Source: Candidatus Solibacter sp. (lineage in GTDB: Bacteria; Acidobacteriota; Terriglobia; Bryobacterales; Bryobacteraceae). From it: a DNA stretch of 11,561 bases. Both the position numbers and the translations under genes were made by a program. This document shows, piece after piece, positions 1 to 6,494 of this stretch. The stretch is taken from contig JAPKZC010000944.1 of assembly GCA_026394025.1 (NCBI GenBank), forward strand, positions 2,239 to 13,799, given 5' to 3'. The notes under the pieces are model-generated. The model searched no databases. It saw nothing but the letters and a program-made list of their open reading frames with translations, and was not told where the DNA came from. Every line of letters begins with the position of its first letter. Positions within the stretch are counted from its first letter, which is position 1.

Positions 1-1
1 C

Positions 2-697
2 AGATGGACGGAACTTTCCAAGGGCAATCCTTCGTCTTTCCTTTTGCATGGACCGCGAAAAGTGGTGAAGCAGAAGTTTGCCGCGGCGGCGGACCGCGTG
101 ATCGATACCTACCGCAACAACGAAGCCCAGTTGATTTACGAGAAGGAGTGGGAGCGCGCGCGCACCATGGCTGGGCGGGCGCTGGCGGTGGATCCGGAGG
201 ATAGCGTTCGCGGCAAACTCCGCCTCTGCGAAGGCCATCTGGCGCGCATCAACGGCACCAGCCACCGCAGCGCGCAGGAGCTGAGCCTCGCCGTGGAGAA
301 GTTCGATGAGGCGCAAAAGCTGCTGCCCAAATCGCCCGATCCCGAACTCGGCCTGGCGCGCGTCTATGTCTACGGCCTGAAGGATATCGACAAGGGTTAC
401 GAGGCCCTGCAACAGGCGCAGAAGCGCGGCTATGCGTTGGGCAATCGCGAGAAATCGCTGCTCGCCGATGGCTATCGCGACCGCGGCGACCGCCTCTGGT
501 GGGATTCGCGCAACGTGCGCGGGCTGCCGCCGGAGAAGGACCAGATCCAGCGCGCCGCCGATGACTACAAGCGCGCCGAAGAGCTGTATCAGGGCATCTC
601 GCCGTGGGGCAAATCGATCGTCAACGTGGTGCGCGTGCGGCTCAGCCTGGAGAGCGTGAATTTCCGCTTGCAGCAGATCGAATCCGGCGCTCACTGA
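2..697 (+). CDS. TPR-like helical protein, C-terminal part (5' end outside window)
   Basis: The frame is open from the first bases of the window, so the gene begins upstream; 231 residues are visible before the TGA at 695-697. A TTG at 44 could start translation, but the open frame before it argues for truncation by the window edge. The visible part is hydrophilic and almost entirely predicted helix. Paired-helix patterns resemble tetratricopeptide repeats, for example the stretch ending RALAVDPEDS, the stretch ending AQKLLPKSPDPELGLARVY, and a late segment DDYKRAEELYQ. No enzyme motif is visible. Its stop lies one base before the ATG of the SEDS-PBP fusion gene, so the two are surely co-transcribed and probably translationally coupled. 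In Acidobacteria such regions can be C-terminal parts of larger signalling proteins (inference), so the full protein could carry a kinase, phosphatase or FHA domain upstream. A scaffold role in the cell-wall operon is plausible but not shown. Confidence 0.75.
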   Translation, partial: RWTELSKGNPSSFLLHGPRKVVKQKFAAAADRVIDTYRNNEAQLIYEKEWERARTMAGRALAVDPEDSVRGKLRLCEGHLARINGTSHRSAQELSLAVEKFDEAQKLLPKSPDPELGLARVYVYGLKDIDKGYEALQQAQKRGYALGNREKSLLADGYRDRGDRLWWDSRNVRGLPPEKDQIQRAADDYKRAEELYQGISPWGKSIVNVVRVRLSLESVNFRLQQIESGAH

Positions 698-698
698 T

Positions 699-3600
699 AT
701 GGCCGTTACCCGCAGCAGATCCGTTGAGCGCGCCGCCGCACGAGACCTCACGGGACAGCGCGCGGCCTGGCGCGGCCGCGAGTTCCTGCTCACCTTGGTA
801 GCCAGCCTGCTGGTGGCTGCCGGCTTGTACCAGGTCCATAAAGCCAAATCGGCAGGGCTCGCCGAGGTTGAGGCCGGCCTGACCGCCAAACGCCTGCTCA
901 ATCTCAACGCCTTGGGCGCGCGCGAGGAGTTGATTCCGGCGCTCACCCCGTTCTTCCCTAACGGCCGCGAGCGCGACGCGGCGGCGCGCGAAATCTACTA
1001 CCTCACGGGCAGCCTTTCTAATGTCGGGGGCATCGCGCACAAGAAGCTGCTGACCAACGAGCAGTTTCGCCAGTTGAAGCCGCTGCTGGTGGTGCGGAAT
1101 CCGGCGCAGTTCCAGCGCGCCTTCTATCTTTGGTGCGGCATCTTCTTCGGTGCGTTTTGGCTGGTGCACATATTCTGGAGCCTGCGCGGATTCCAGGGCG
1201 ACCAGATGTTTCTGCCCGCGCTGTTGGCGCTCAGCGGCATTGGGCTCGTCCTCATGGTGAGCCTGCGCGACCCGGTGCGCGACAACCTGCTGTTCGTGGA
1301 TTTCGCCCAGGGCGCGGCGGCCGGCGTGGTGCTGCTGGCCGTGCTGAGCGGGTTCAACTACCAACGGCTCACCGGCAAGTTGAGCTTCGTGCCGCTGCTG
1401 GCCAGCTTCGCGCTTTCCGTGCTGCTGGTGCTGTTCGGTTCCGGCCCCGGCACCAGCGACGCCAAGGTGAACCTGTTCGGCTTCCAACCGGTGGAGATCA
1501 TCCGCGTAATGCTGGTGTTCTTCCTGGCGGGATATTTCGCCAAGTGTTGGGATGTGCTGCGCCACGCGCGTGAAAATCGCGCTTCGCTCGCCGCGCTGAC
1601 TTCGCGCATCGATATCCCGCCGGTGGAGTACACCCTGCCCGCGCTGGTCTCGGTGGTGCTCTCGCTGGTGTTCTTCTTTCTGCAAAGGGACATGGGTCCG
1701 GCGCTGGTGTTCGCCTGCCTGTTTCTGACGCTCTACGGAATCGCACGCGGCAGCATATTCGTGCCGCTGGCCGGGTTGACGCTGCTCGGCGCGGGCTTCG
1801 GCGCCGGCTACCTGCTGGGCGTGCCGCGCACCGTGGGCGATCGCGTCTCCATGTGGTTTTCCCCCTGGGACAACCTGGTGCACGGCGGCGACCAACTGGC
1901 GCATTCGCTCTGGGCCTACGCCACGGGCGGAATCGCCGGCACCGGCATGGGACAGGGCGACCCGCAATTCGTGCCGGCCGGGCACACTGACCTGATCCTC
2001 TCCGCACTTGGCGAGCAGTGGGGATTCCTGGGCGTCGCGGCGGTCTTCGCGCTGTACGCGTTCCTGGTGTACCGCGGTTTTCGCATCGCCATGCGCGCCC
2101 GTTCCGATTACGAATTCTTCCTGGCCGCGGGTATCGGGGCCGCCACGGCGCTGCAAGTCCTGCTGATCGCCGGCGGCTCGCTCGGCGTGCTGCCGCTCTC
2201 CGGCGTAGTCACCCCCTTCCTGAGCTACGGCCGCACCGCGATGCTGGCGAACTTCGCGATTTTTGGGGTCTTGCTGTCGGTGGAGCGCGGCCAGGCAGCG
2301 CCCACTGTGACCCCGCCTTTCCGCCTTCCGCTCACCGTCGCGGGCGCCCTGTTCGCCATGGCCGCCGCCGTGATGGCGGCCAAAGCCGCCTACATCGAAG
2401 TCTTCCGCGCCGGCCCCACCGTTGGCGCCGGGACGCTCCCCAAGGGCACCGTCTACGACCGCAACGGCCTGCCGCTCGCCACCAGCAATTGGAGCGAACT
2501 CGAAAAGCATCGCGCCGATTACTCGGCTCTCGGAATCGATATCGACCGCGCCTGCCCGCGCACCGACGCCCGCTACTATCCTTTCGGCGGGCTGATGTTC
2601 GACCTGTTGGGCGACCTGCGCACGCGCACCCGATGGGCCGCCAGCAACACCAGTTTCGTGGAGCGCGATTCGGCGCGCCGCCTGCGCGGGTATGACGACC
2701 GGCCCACCATGGTGGAAGTCAGGAACCCCTCCACCGGCAAGATGGATCGCGTGCTGCGTTACGATTACCGCGAACTCGTCCCCCTGCTGCGCCACCGCCG
2801 GGAGCCCAACCACGCCGAAGTGCGCCGCGTGCTGGATCGCCCGCGCGACGTCCGCATGTCCGTCGACGCGCGCCTGGAAGTCAAAGTCGGCGAGATCCTG
2901 CGCAATCAACTGAAGCAATCCGGCCAGACCAAGGGCGCGGCGGTAGTGATGGACGTGGCCACCGGCGATCTGTTGGCCGCCGTGAGTTTCCCCCTGCCCG
3001 TGGAGGGCACGGTGCAGGACGAGGCCAATCCCTATCTGGACCGCGCGCGCTACGGTCTCTATCCGCCGGGCTCCACGTTCAAAGTGGTCACCGCCATGGC
3101 GGCGTTGCGCAAGGACGCGCAACTGGCCCACAAATCGTACCAGTGCGAGCGCCTGCCCGATGGCCGCGTGGGCAACTTTCTCAAGGGGTCCAAGCGCCCC
3201 ATCCGCGACGACGTGCAGGATAAATCACCGCACGGCACGCTCAATCTGGAGGGCGGACTCATCGTCTCCTGCAACGCCTACTTCGCGCAGTTGGGCGCCT
3301 ACGATGTGGGCGCCGACGCGCTGCACGATACGGCCGCGCTGCTCGGCATCGCCGCCGCCTCGCCGGACACCGCCGCGGAGTTGAAGAAGGCGCTGCCGCA
3401 ATCGGCCTACGGACAGGGTGAGGTGGTGGCATCGCCGTTCCAGATGGCGCGCGTGGCGGCCACCGTCGCCAACGGCGGCGCCATGCCGCAAGGGCGCTGG
3501 CTGGCCGACGAGAACAATGGACGCGTCGCGCCGCCCGCCGTCATCCTGCCCCCCGATGCGGCCGCAACACTGGGCCGCTTCATGCGGGAAGTAGTGACTT

Positions 3601-3839
3601 CCGGCACCGGACGGCGCGGCGCCGCCGGGGTCGCGGTGGCGGGCAAAACCGGCACCGCGGAACTGGCCGATGCGCCATCGCACGCCTGGTTCATCGGCTT
3701 CGCGCCGTACGGTGGGGCCGCCCGCAAAATCGCCTTCTCCGTCCTGGTGGAGAATGGAGTGTACGGCGGTACGGCGGCAGCCCCGGCCGCGGCGGAGATG
3801 GTCAACGCGGCGGTCAAAATGGGACTGATTCAGCCATGA
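699..3839 (+). CDS. RodA/FtsW (SEDS) glycosyltransferase fused to class B penicillin-binding protein transpeptidase
   Basis: One 1046-residue open frame carries two peptidoglycan enzymes. Residues 1-140 hold a membrane segment (about 29-46) and a roughly 90-residue soluble stretch. Residues about 140-530 are a polytopic SEDS polymerase: QPVE at 263-266 (SEDS QPxE), RDMGP at 330-334, GGDQLAHSLWAYATGG at 396-411, HTD at 429-431 (D431 probably matches the essential RodA aspartate) and SYG at 509-511. A further membrane segment (about 545-570) leads into the PBP part: KGTVYDRNG at 582-590, then a transpeptidase domain (720-1046) with SxxK STFK at 792-795 (catalytic S792), SCN at 857-859 and KTGT at 983-986. 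All three catalytic motifs are intact. The PBP half is about the length of actinobacterial PbpA and has no large pedestal domain. The protein should polymerise lipid II and cross-link the strands at the outer face of the cytoplasmic membrane. SEDS and PBP are normally separate interacting subunits. The ATG follows the upstream stop by one base, and the TGA overlaps the next gene's ATG. RodA-type (elongation) rather than FtsW-type (division) is inferred from the FhaA/PbpA-like context. Confidence 0.93.
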   Translation: MAVTRSRSVERAAARDLTGQRAAWRGREFLLTLVASLLVAAGLYQVHKAKSAGLAEVEAGLTAKRLLNLNALGAREELIPALTPFFPNGRERDAAAREIYYLTGSLSNVGGIAHKKLLTNEQFRQLKPLLVVRNPAQFQRAFYLWCGIFFGAFWLVHIFWSLRGFQGDQMFLPALLALSGIGLVLMVSLRDPVRDNLLFVDFAQGAAAGVVLLAVLSGFNYQRLTGKLSFVPLLASFALSVLLVLFGSGPGTSDAKVNLFGFQPVEIIRVMLVFFLAGYFAKCWDVLRHARENRASLAALTSRIDIPPVEYTLPALVSVVLSLVFFFLQRDMGPALVFACLFLTLYGIARGSIFVPLAGLTLLGAGFGAGYLLGVPRTVGDRVSMWFSPWDNLVHGGDQLAHSLWAYATGGIAGTGMGQGDPQFVPAGHTDLILSALGEQWGFLGVAAVFALYAFLVYRGFRIAMRARSDYEFFLAAGIGAATALQVLLIAGGSLGVLPLSGVVTPFLSYGRTAMLANFAIFGVLLSVERGQAAPTVTPPFRLPLTVAGALFAMAAAVMAAKAAYIEVFRAGPTVGAGTLPKGTVYDRNGLPLATSNWSELEKHRADYSALGIDIDRACPRTDARYYPFGGLMFDLLGDLRTRTRWAASNTSFVERDSARRLRGYDDRPTMVEVRNPSTGKMDRVLRYDYRELVPLLRHRREPNHAEVRRVLDRPRDVRMSVDARLEVKVGEILRNQLKQSGQTKGAAVVMDVATGDLLAAVSFPLPVEGTVQDEANPYLDRARYGLYPPGSTFKVVTAMAALRKDAQLAHKSYQCERLPDGRVGNFLKGSKRPIRDDVQDKSPHGTLNLEGGLIVSCNAYFAQLGAYDVGADALHDTAALLGIAAASPDTAAELKKALPQSAYGQGEVVASPFQMARVAATVANGGAMPQGRWLADENNGRVAPPAVILPPDAAATLGRFMREVVTSGTGRRGAAGVAVAGKTGTAELADAPSHAWFIGFAPYGGAARKIAFSVLVENGVYGGTAAAPAAAEMVNAAVKMGLIQP

Positions 3840-4600
3840 GCCTTTTTTCGGAACTCGAGAAAACCATCGAGCGCGGATTCCATCGCTTCGCCGAACGCAT
3901 GTTCGGCGCGGCCGATTCCAACGAGTTGCTCTTGCTGCATCGCGCCATTCTGGCGGAGGTGGAAGGCAAGGTGCAGATTGTCGCCCGCGGACGCCGCGTC
4001 TTCCCGTTCGCGCGCGTCGTGGTGACCCTGGTGGCCGCCGAAGCCGAGCGCCGCACCATCCTGCAAGCCGCCTTCGGCGAGCGCCTCGGCGCCGATATCC
4101 GCGAGGCGATGGATGGCAGCGAGTGCGAACTGCCGCGCGGGTTTTCTTTGGAAGTGCGCACCGCCGAAGCGGGGCTGCGCGCGTTTGAGATTGCGTATTC
4201 GGTGGAACCGGTGAAAACCGAGGCCGTGGCCGCCGCGGCCGGGCGCGTGATACTTGTCAAAGGGAAGACGGAGCACCCCGAGTATACGCTGGAAAGGGCT
4301 CGCACCAACATCGGGCGCATGCCGGAATTGACCGATGCCGACCACCGCGTGGTGCGCCGCAACGATGTGGTGTTCGAAGAGGGCGCCGATGAGGCCAACG
4401 CCACCGTGTCCCGCAAGCACGCGCACATCCGGCTGGACTCGGGCGACTACCGCCTGTGCGACGACGGCAGCGAATTCGGCACCCGCGTCTTCCGCGACGG
4501 CCGCTCTATCGAAGTCCCCGCCGGCGATCGCCGCGGCGAGAAACTGCGGCCCGGCGACGAGGTCTATTTGGGCCGCGCCTGCCTGCGCTTCGAGCGCTAA
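3836..4600 (+). CDS. FhaA-like protein: DUF3662 N-terminal domain plus C-terminal FHA phosphothreonine-binding domain
   Basis: This is a 254-residue soluble protein with no signal or membrane segment. Residues 1-125 resemble the N-terminal domain of mycobacterial FhaA (DUF3662): the SLFSELEKTIERGF start, an early amphipathic helix, a helix ending EVEGK, then GRRVFPFARVVVTL. Residues about 145-254 are an FHA domain: NIGR with G160-R161, SRKHA at 192-196, FGT at 214-216 and a closing strand GDEVYLGRACLRFE. The Gly-Arg, Ser-Arg-x-His and Gly-Thr positions are those that contact phosphothreonine and shape the binding loop in known FHA domains, so binding should be functional. In Actinobacteria FhaA sits with rodA and pbpA and reads Ser/Thr-kinase marks that control peptidoglycan synthesis. 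Here it follows the RodA-PBP fusion with an ATGA overlap (3836-3839), implying translational coupling and a shared role (inference). The segment between the GR and SRKH motifs is long (about 30 residues) and acidic. The ligand and the kinase are not in the window. Confidence 0.88.
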   Translation: MSLFSELEKTIERGFHRFAERMFGAADSNELLLLHRAILAEVEGKVQIVARGRRVFPFARVVVTLVAAEAERRTILQAAFGERLGADIREAMDGSECELPRGFSLEVRTAEAGLRAFEIAYSVEPVKTEAVAAAAGRVILVKGKTEHPEYTLERARTNIGRMPELTDADHRVVRRNDVVFEEGADEANATVSRKHAHIRLDSGDYRLCDDGSEFGTRVFRDGRSIEVPAGDRRGEKLRPGDEVYLGRACLRFER

Positions 4601-4630
4601 GGAGATCGATCAGCCGCAACTCCAAGCAGA

Positions 4631-4654
4631 GCCGCGACCGTCAGGGAGCGGTCG
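4631..4654. repeat. Short REP-like palindromic repeat, single copy; possible terminator hairpin
   Basis: This is a 22-base unit (4631-4652) beginning GCCGCGACC and ending AGGGAGCGGT. It differs at only two central bases from the reverse complement of 6440-6461, and by a one-base insertion plus the last base from 6472-6494. Its ends form a six-base stem, CGACCG (4635-4640) with CGGTCG (4649-4654), around an eight-base loop. It lies in the 65-base gap between two convergent genes, where a bidirectional hairpin would stop transcription from both sides. There is no real T-tract (only TTT follows on the + strand), so a terminator role is an inference. Confidence 0.7.
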
Positions 4655-4665
4655 TTTATCCCGCC

Positions 4666-5484
4666 CTACAGATCCGTCCCGCGCCGCCAGCGCTCTTCGA
4701 ACAACGCCTTCATCGCCTCGCCCATGCCTTCGTGACGGAATACCACGGCAGTCCAGGTGGGGCGCGTGATCACCGGGTCCAACAGAGCCAGCATTCCGTA
4801 CTCCCCGTCGAACACGGCCAGCTTCATGGGTAGCGATTCGGCGATCCGTACCTGTACTCCGCTTTCCACGTATTCCACCAGCCGCTGGCGGTGGGCAGTG
4901 TCCAGCGAGGCCGATTCCAGCAATAGCCGGCACACCACGCCGCCCTGTCCCGCCTGTTTCACCAGCTTTTCGTCCAGGGGATCCACCGCGTAGGGGGGCC
5001 GGGAGAACTCCAGATACTCGCGTTTCACTTCCATCAGCATGCGGCGGTATTCCGCGCCGGTTTGCGCCGGTTCGGTCACAATGCGCAGGAAATCCAGCGT
5101 GCCGCGTCCGCCCTGACCTTCGGCGTAGAGCGACTTCAGATCGTCGATCAGCGCTCCGCCGGCCCGTCCGTTGTCGGTGAGTTCCTGTTCCAGAACCTGC
5201 CGCTTGCGAGACAGGTATCCGGGAATTGCCAGGCTGGGTTCCACCGCCGAGAAGAGCTTCGTCTTCTCCTGGACTACCTGTGCGAAGCCCTTTTCCACCA
5301 GGCTGTCCAGCACTTCATAGATCTTCTGCCGCGGCACGTGCGCGCGGGCTGCCAGTTCCAGCGCCTTGAACTTCGGATGGCCCAGCAGCACCAGGTACGA
5401 CCGCGACTCGTAAGCATTGAGCCCAAGCAGTTGCAGGCGCCGCCAGAACCGTTGAAAATCCACTTCGCCCAATTCTTCGCTCAT
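4666..5484 (-). CDS. TrmB-family transcriptional regulator
   Basis: This is a 272-residue soluble protein. Residues about 14-85 form a winged helix-turn-helix of TrmB type: LQLLGLNAYESRSYLVLLG, then ALELAARAHVPRQKIYEVLD (recognition region) and the wing LVEKGFAQVV. A helical linker follows (about 90-125), then an alpha/beta C-terminal domain (about 130-270) with the pattern VRIAESLPMKLAVFDGEYG, as in TrmB C-terminal domains, some of which bind sugars. TrmB proteins are best known as archaeal sugar regulators; bacterial members are less well studied, so the ligand and targets are unknown. The ATG at 5484 is preceded by a purine-rich GAAGGA only two bases away, which is close for a ribosome site; an alternative AAGG sits further upstream. 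The gene is divergent from the LuxR-type regulator across 181 bases and convergent with the FHA gene. No transporter or catabolic gene adjoins it, so control of a neighbour is only a guess. Confidence 0.82.
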   Translation of the reverse strand: MSEELGEVDFQRFWRRLQLLGLNAYESRSYLVLLGHPKFKALELAARAHVPRQKIYEVLDSLVEKGFAQVVQEKTKLFSAVEPSLAIPGYLSRKRQVLEQELTDNGRAGGALIDDLKSLYAEGQGGRGTLDFLRIVTEPAQTGAEYRRMLMEVKREYLEFSRPPYAVDPLDEKLVKQAGQGGVVCRLLLESASLDTAHRQRLVEYVESGVQVRIAESLPMKLAVFDGEYGMLALLDPVITRPTWTAVVFRHEGMGEAMKALFEERWRRGTDL

Positions 5485-5665
5485 ATTCCTTCAACCTTAT
5501 CAAAGCCGGGCTCCCTTTCGTTAACGGTTCCCTGAGCCGGAAGAGAAGCCCAAAACCCCACCGCCATAGGCTACAATGATTGAAATGGGTTATCCACGTG
5601 CCTCAGCCCGACGGTGTCATTTGACTTGGTACTATTAGAACTCTACAATTACGGACGGATAGTGT
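5485..5665. other. Divergent intergenic region between TrmB-type and LuxR-type regulator genes
   Basis: These 181 bases have a lower GC content than their surroundings. They hold the start region of the - strand TrmB gene and the strong + strand promoter listed separately. An eight-base perfect palindrome CGTTAACG lies at 5519-5526, upstream of the TrmB gene, and could be part of an operator. No second half-site was found, so this is weak. No small open frame with a convincing ribosome site was seen. Confidence 0.5.
5621..5649 (+). promoter_or_regulatory. Sigma-70-type promoter of the LuxR-type response regulator gene
   Basis: TTGACT at 5621-5626 and TACAAT at 5644-5649 each match the -35 and -10 consensus at five of six bases and are separated by exactly 17 bases. 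Transcription should begin around 5655-5658, only about 8-11 bases before the ATG at 5666. The resulting mRNA has almost no leader and no good Shine-Dalgarno sequence. Confidence 0.75.
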
Positions 5666-6403
5666 ATGTCTGAGAACAGTGCGGGTACGAATGGACCTTC
5701 CGGTTTAGGAACGCCCTCTAAGTCCAAGATCCGGATCGTGGTCGCAGACGACCATCCGATCTTCCGGGATGGATTGTGCCGCCTCCTTGCCCTGGAAGAG
5801 GATTTCGAAGTTGTGGCTCAAGCGCAGGACGGACGCCAGGTGCTGGATGTTCTGCAACAGCATGAACCCGATATTCTCCTGCTGGATCTGAAGATGCCCG
5901 GCTTGGACGGCTTGGCTACCTTGCAGCGTCTCCAGATCGCCAAAAACAAAACCCGCGTGATTGTCCTCACTGCTTCCGACGATAAAAACGAATTCGTCCA
6001 GGCCATGAAATTGGGGACCTCGGGGATCGTGTTGAAACAAACCGCGACGGAATTACTCATCAAGAGTATCCGCAAAGTCCACGCCGGCGAAATCTGGCTG
6101 GATTCCCACACCACCGCCGCGGTCATCCGCCAGTTCGTTGCCAACGACGAAGCGCCCACCCACTCCCTTCCCCCCGCGCCGCCGGTCCGCGAGCGCGAGC
6201 GTTCCCCGCTCAGCCAGCGGGAGCGCGAAATCGTGGCGCTGGTGGCTCAGGGCTTCAAGAATAAAGAAATGGCCGAGAAGATGTTCATCAGCGAGCAAAC
6301 GGTCAAAAACCACTTGCACAACATCTTCGACAAACTGGGCGTTTCCGACCGCCTGGAACTGGCGCTTTACGCCATTCACAACAACCTGCACACCGGCAGG
6401 TAG
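5666..6403 (+). CDS. NarL/FixJ (LuxR)-family response regulator
   Basis: This 245-residue protein has the standard two-domain layout. The first 20 residues are a Ser/Gly/Pro-rich tail. The receiver domain spans about 21-140, with acidic pair D28-D29, phospho-acceptor D74 in LLLDLKMPG, T102 in VIVLTAS and K124 in IVLKQT, so it should be phosphorylatable. A Pro/Arg-rich linker (about 160-180) leads to a LuxR-type helix-turn-helix at 182-241: LSQREREIVALVAQG, then NKEMAEKMFISEQTVKNHLH and LGVSDRLELALYA. It should bind DNA as a phosphorylation-dependent dimer. No histidine kinase lies next to it, so its input is unknown. A strong promoter ends 16 bases before the ATG; no other start codon fits, because the receiver fold begins soon after. 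It is convergent with the HD-motif gene across a palindromic repeat that may end both transcripts. Confidence 0.95.
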   Translation: MSENSAGTNGPSGLGTPSKSKIRIVVADDHPIFRDGLCRLLALEEDFEVVAQAQDGRQVLDVLQQHEPDILLLDLKMPGLDGLATLQRLQIAKNKTRVIVLTASDDKNEFVQAMKLGTSGIVLKQTATELLIKSIRKVHAGEIWLDSHTTAAVIRQFVANDEAPTHSLPPAPPVRERERSPLSQREREIVALVAQGFKNKEMAEKMFISEQTVKNHLHNIFDKLGVSDRLELALYAIHNNLHTGR

Positions 6404-6438
6404 GCTCCGTCACAAATACGGCGCTCGTGTTTCGAGGA

Positions 6439-6494
6439 AACCGCTCCCTAAAGGTCGCGGCGCCAATCAGAGCCGCGACCCGTCAGGGAGCGGA
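6439..6494. repeat. REP-like inverted repeat pair; likely bidirectional terminator
   Basis: The left arm (6440-6461) reads as the reverse complement of a unit GCCGCGACC...AGGGAGCGGT, and the right arm (6472-6494) carries the same unit in direct sense with one extra C. Loop length is about 10 bases. The arms pair along most of their roughly 22 bases, giving a strong hairpin in either transcript. The same unit occurs alone at 4631-4652. The left arm is in the gap between convergent genes, while the right arm lies inside the 3' end of the - strand HD gene. A two-armed head-to-head layout is what REP/BIME-type elements show; an associated RAYT transposase is not in the window. Confidence 0.8.

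Noticed and set aside
642..3131. Long open frame (about 830 codons) on the - strand across the SEDS-PBP gene
   Set aside because: It is antisense to a gene with many intact catalytic motifs. Its translation is dominated by Gln, His, Arg, Ala and Gly with no domain pattern, as expected for the shadow frame of a high-GC gene.
5496..5524. Possible - strand promoter TTAACG-N17-GATAAG for the TrmB-type gene
   Set aside because: Each box matches only four of six consensus bases, and the predicted transcript start would fall within the likely ribosome site, so it is not listed.
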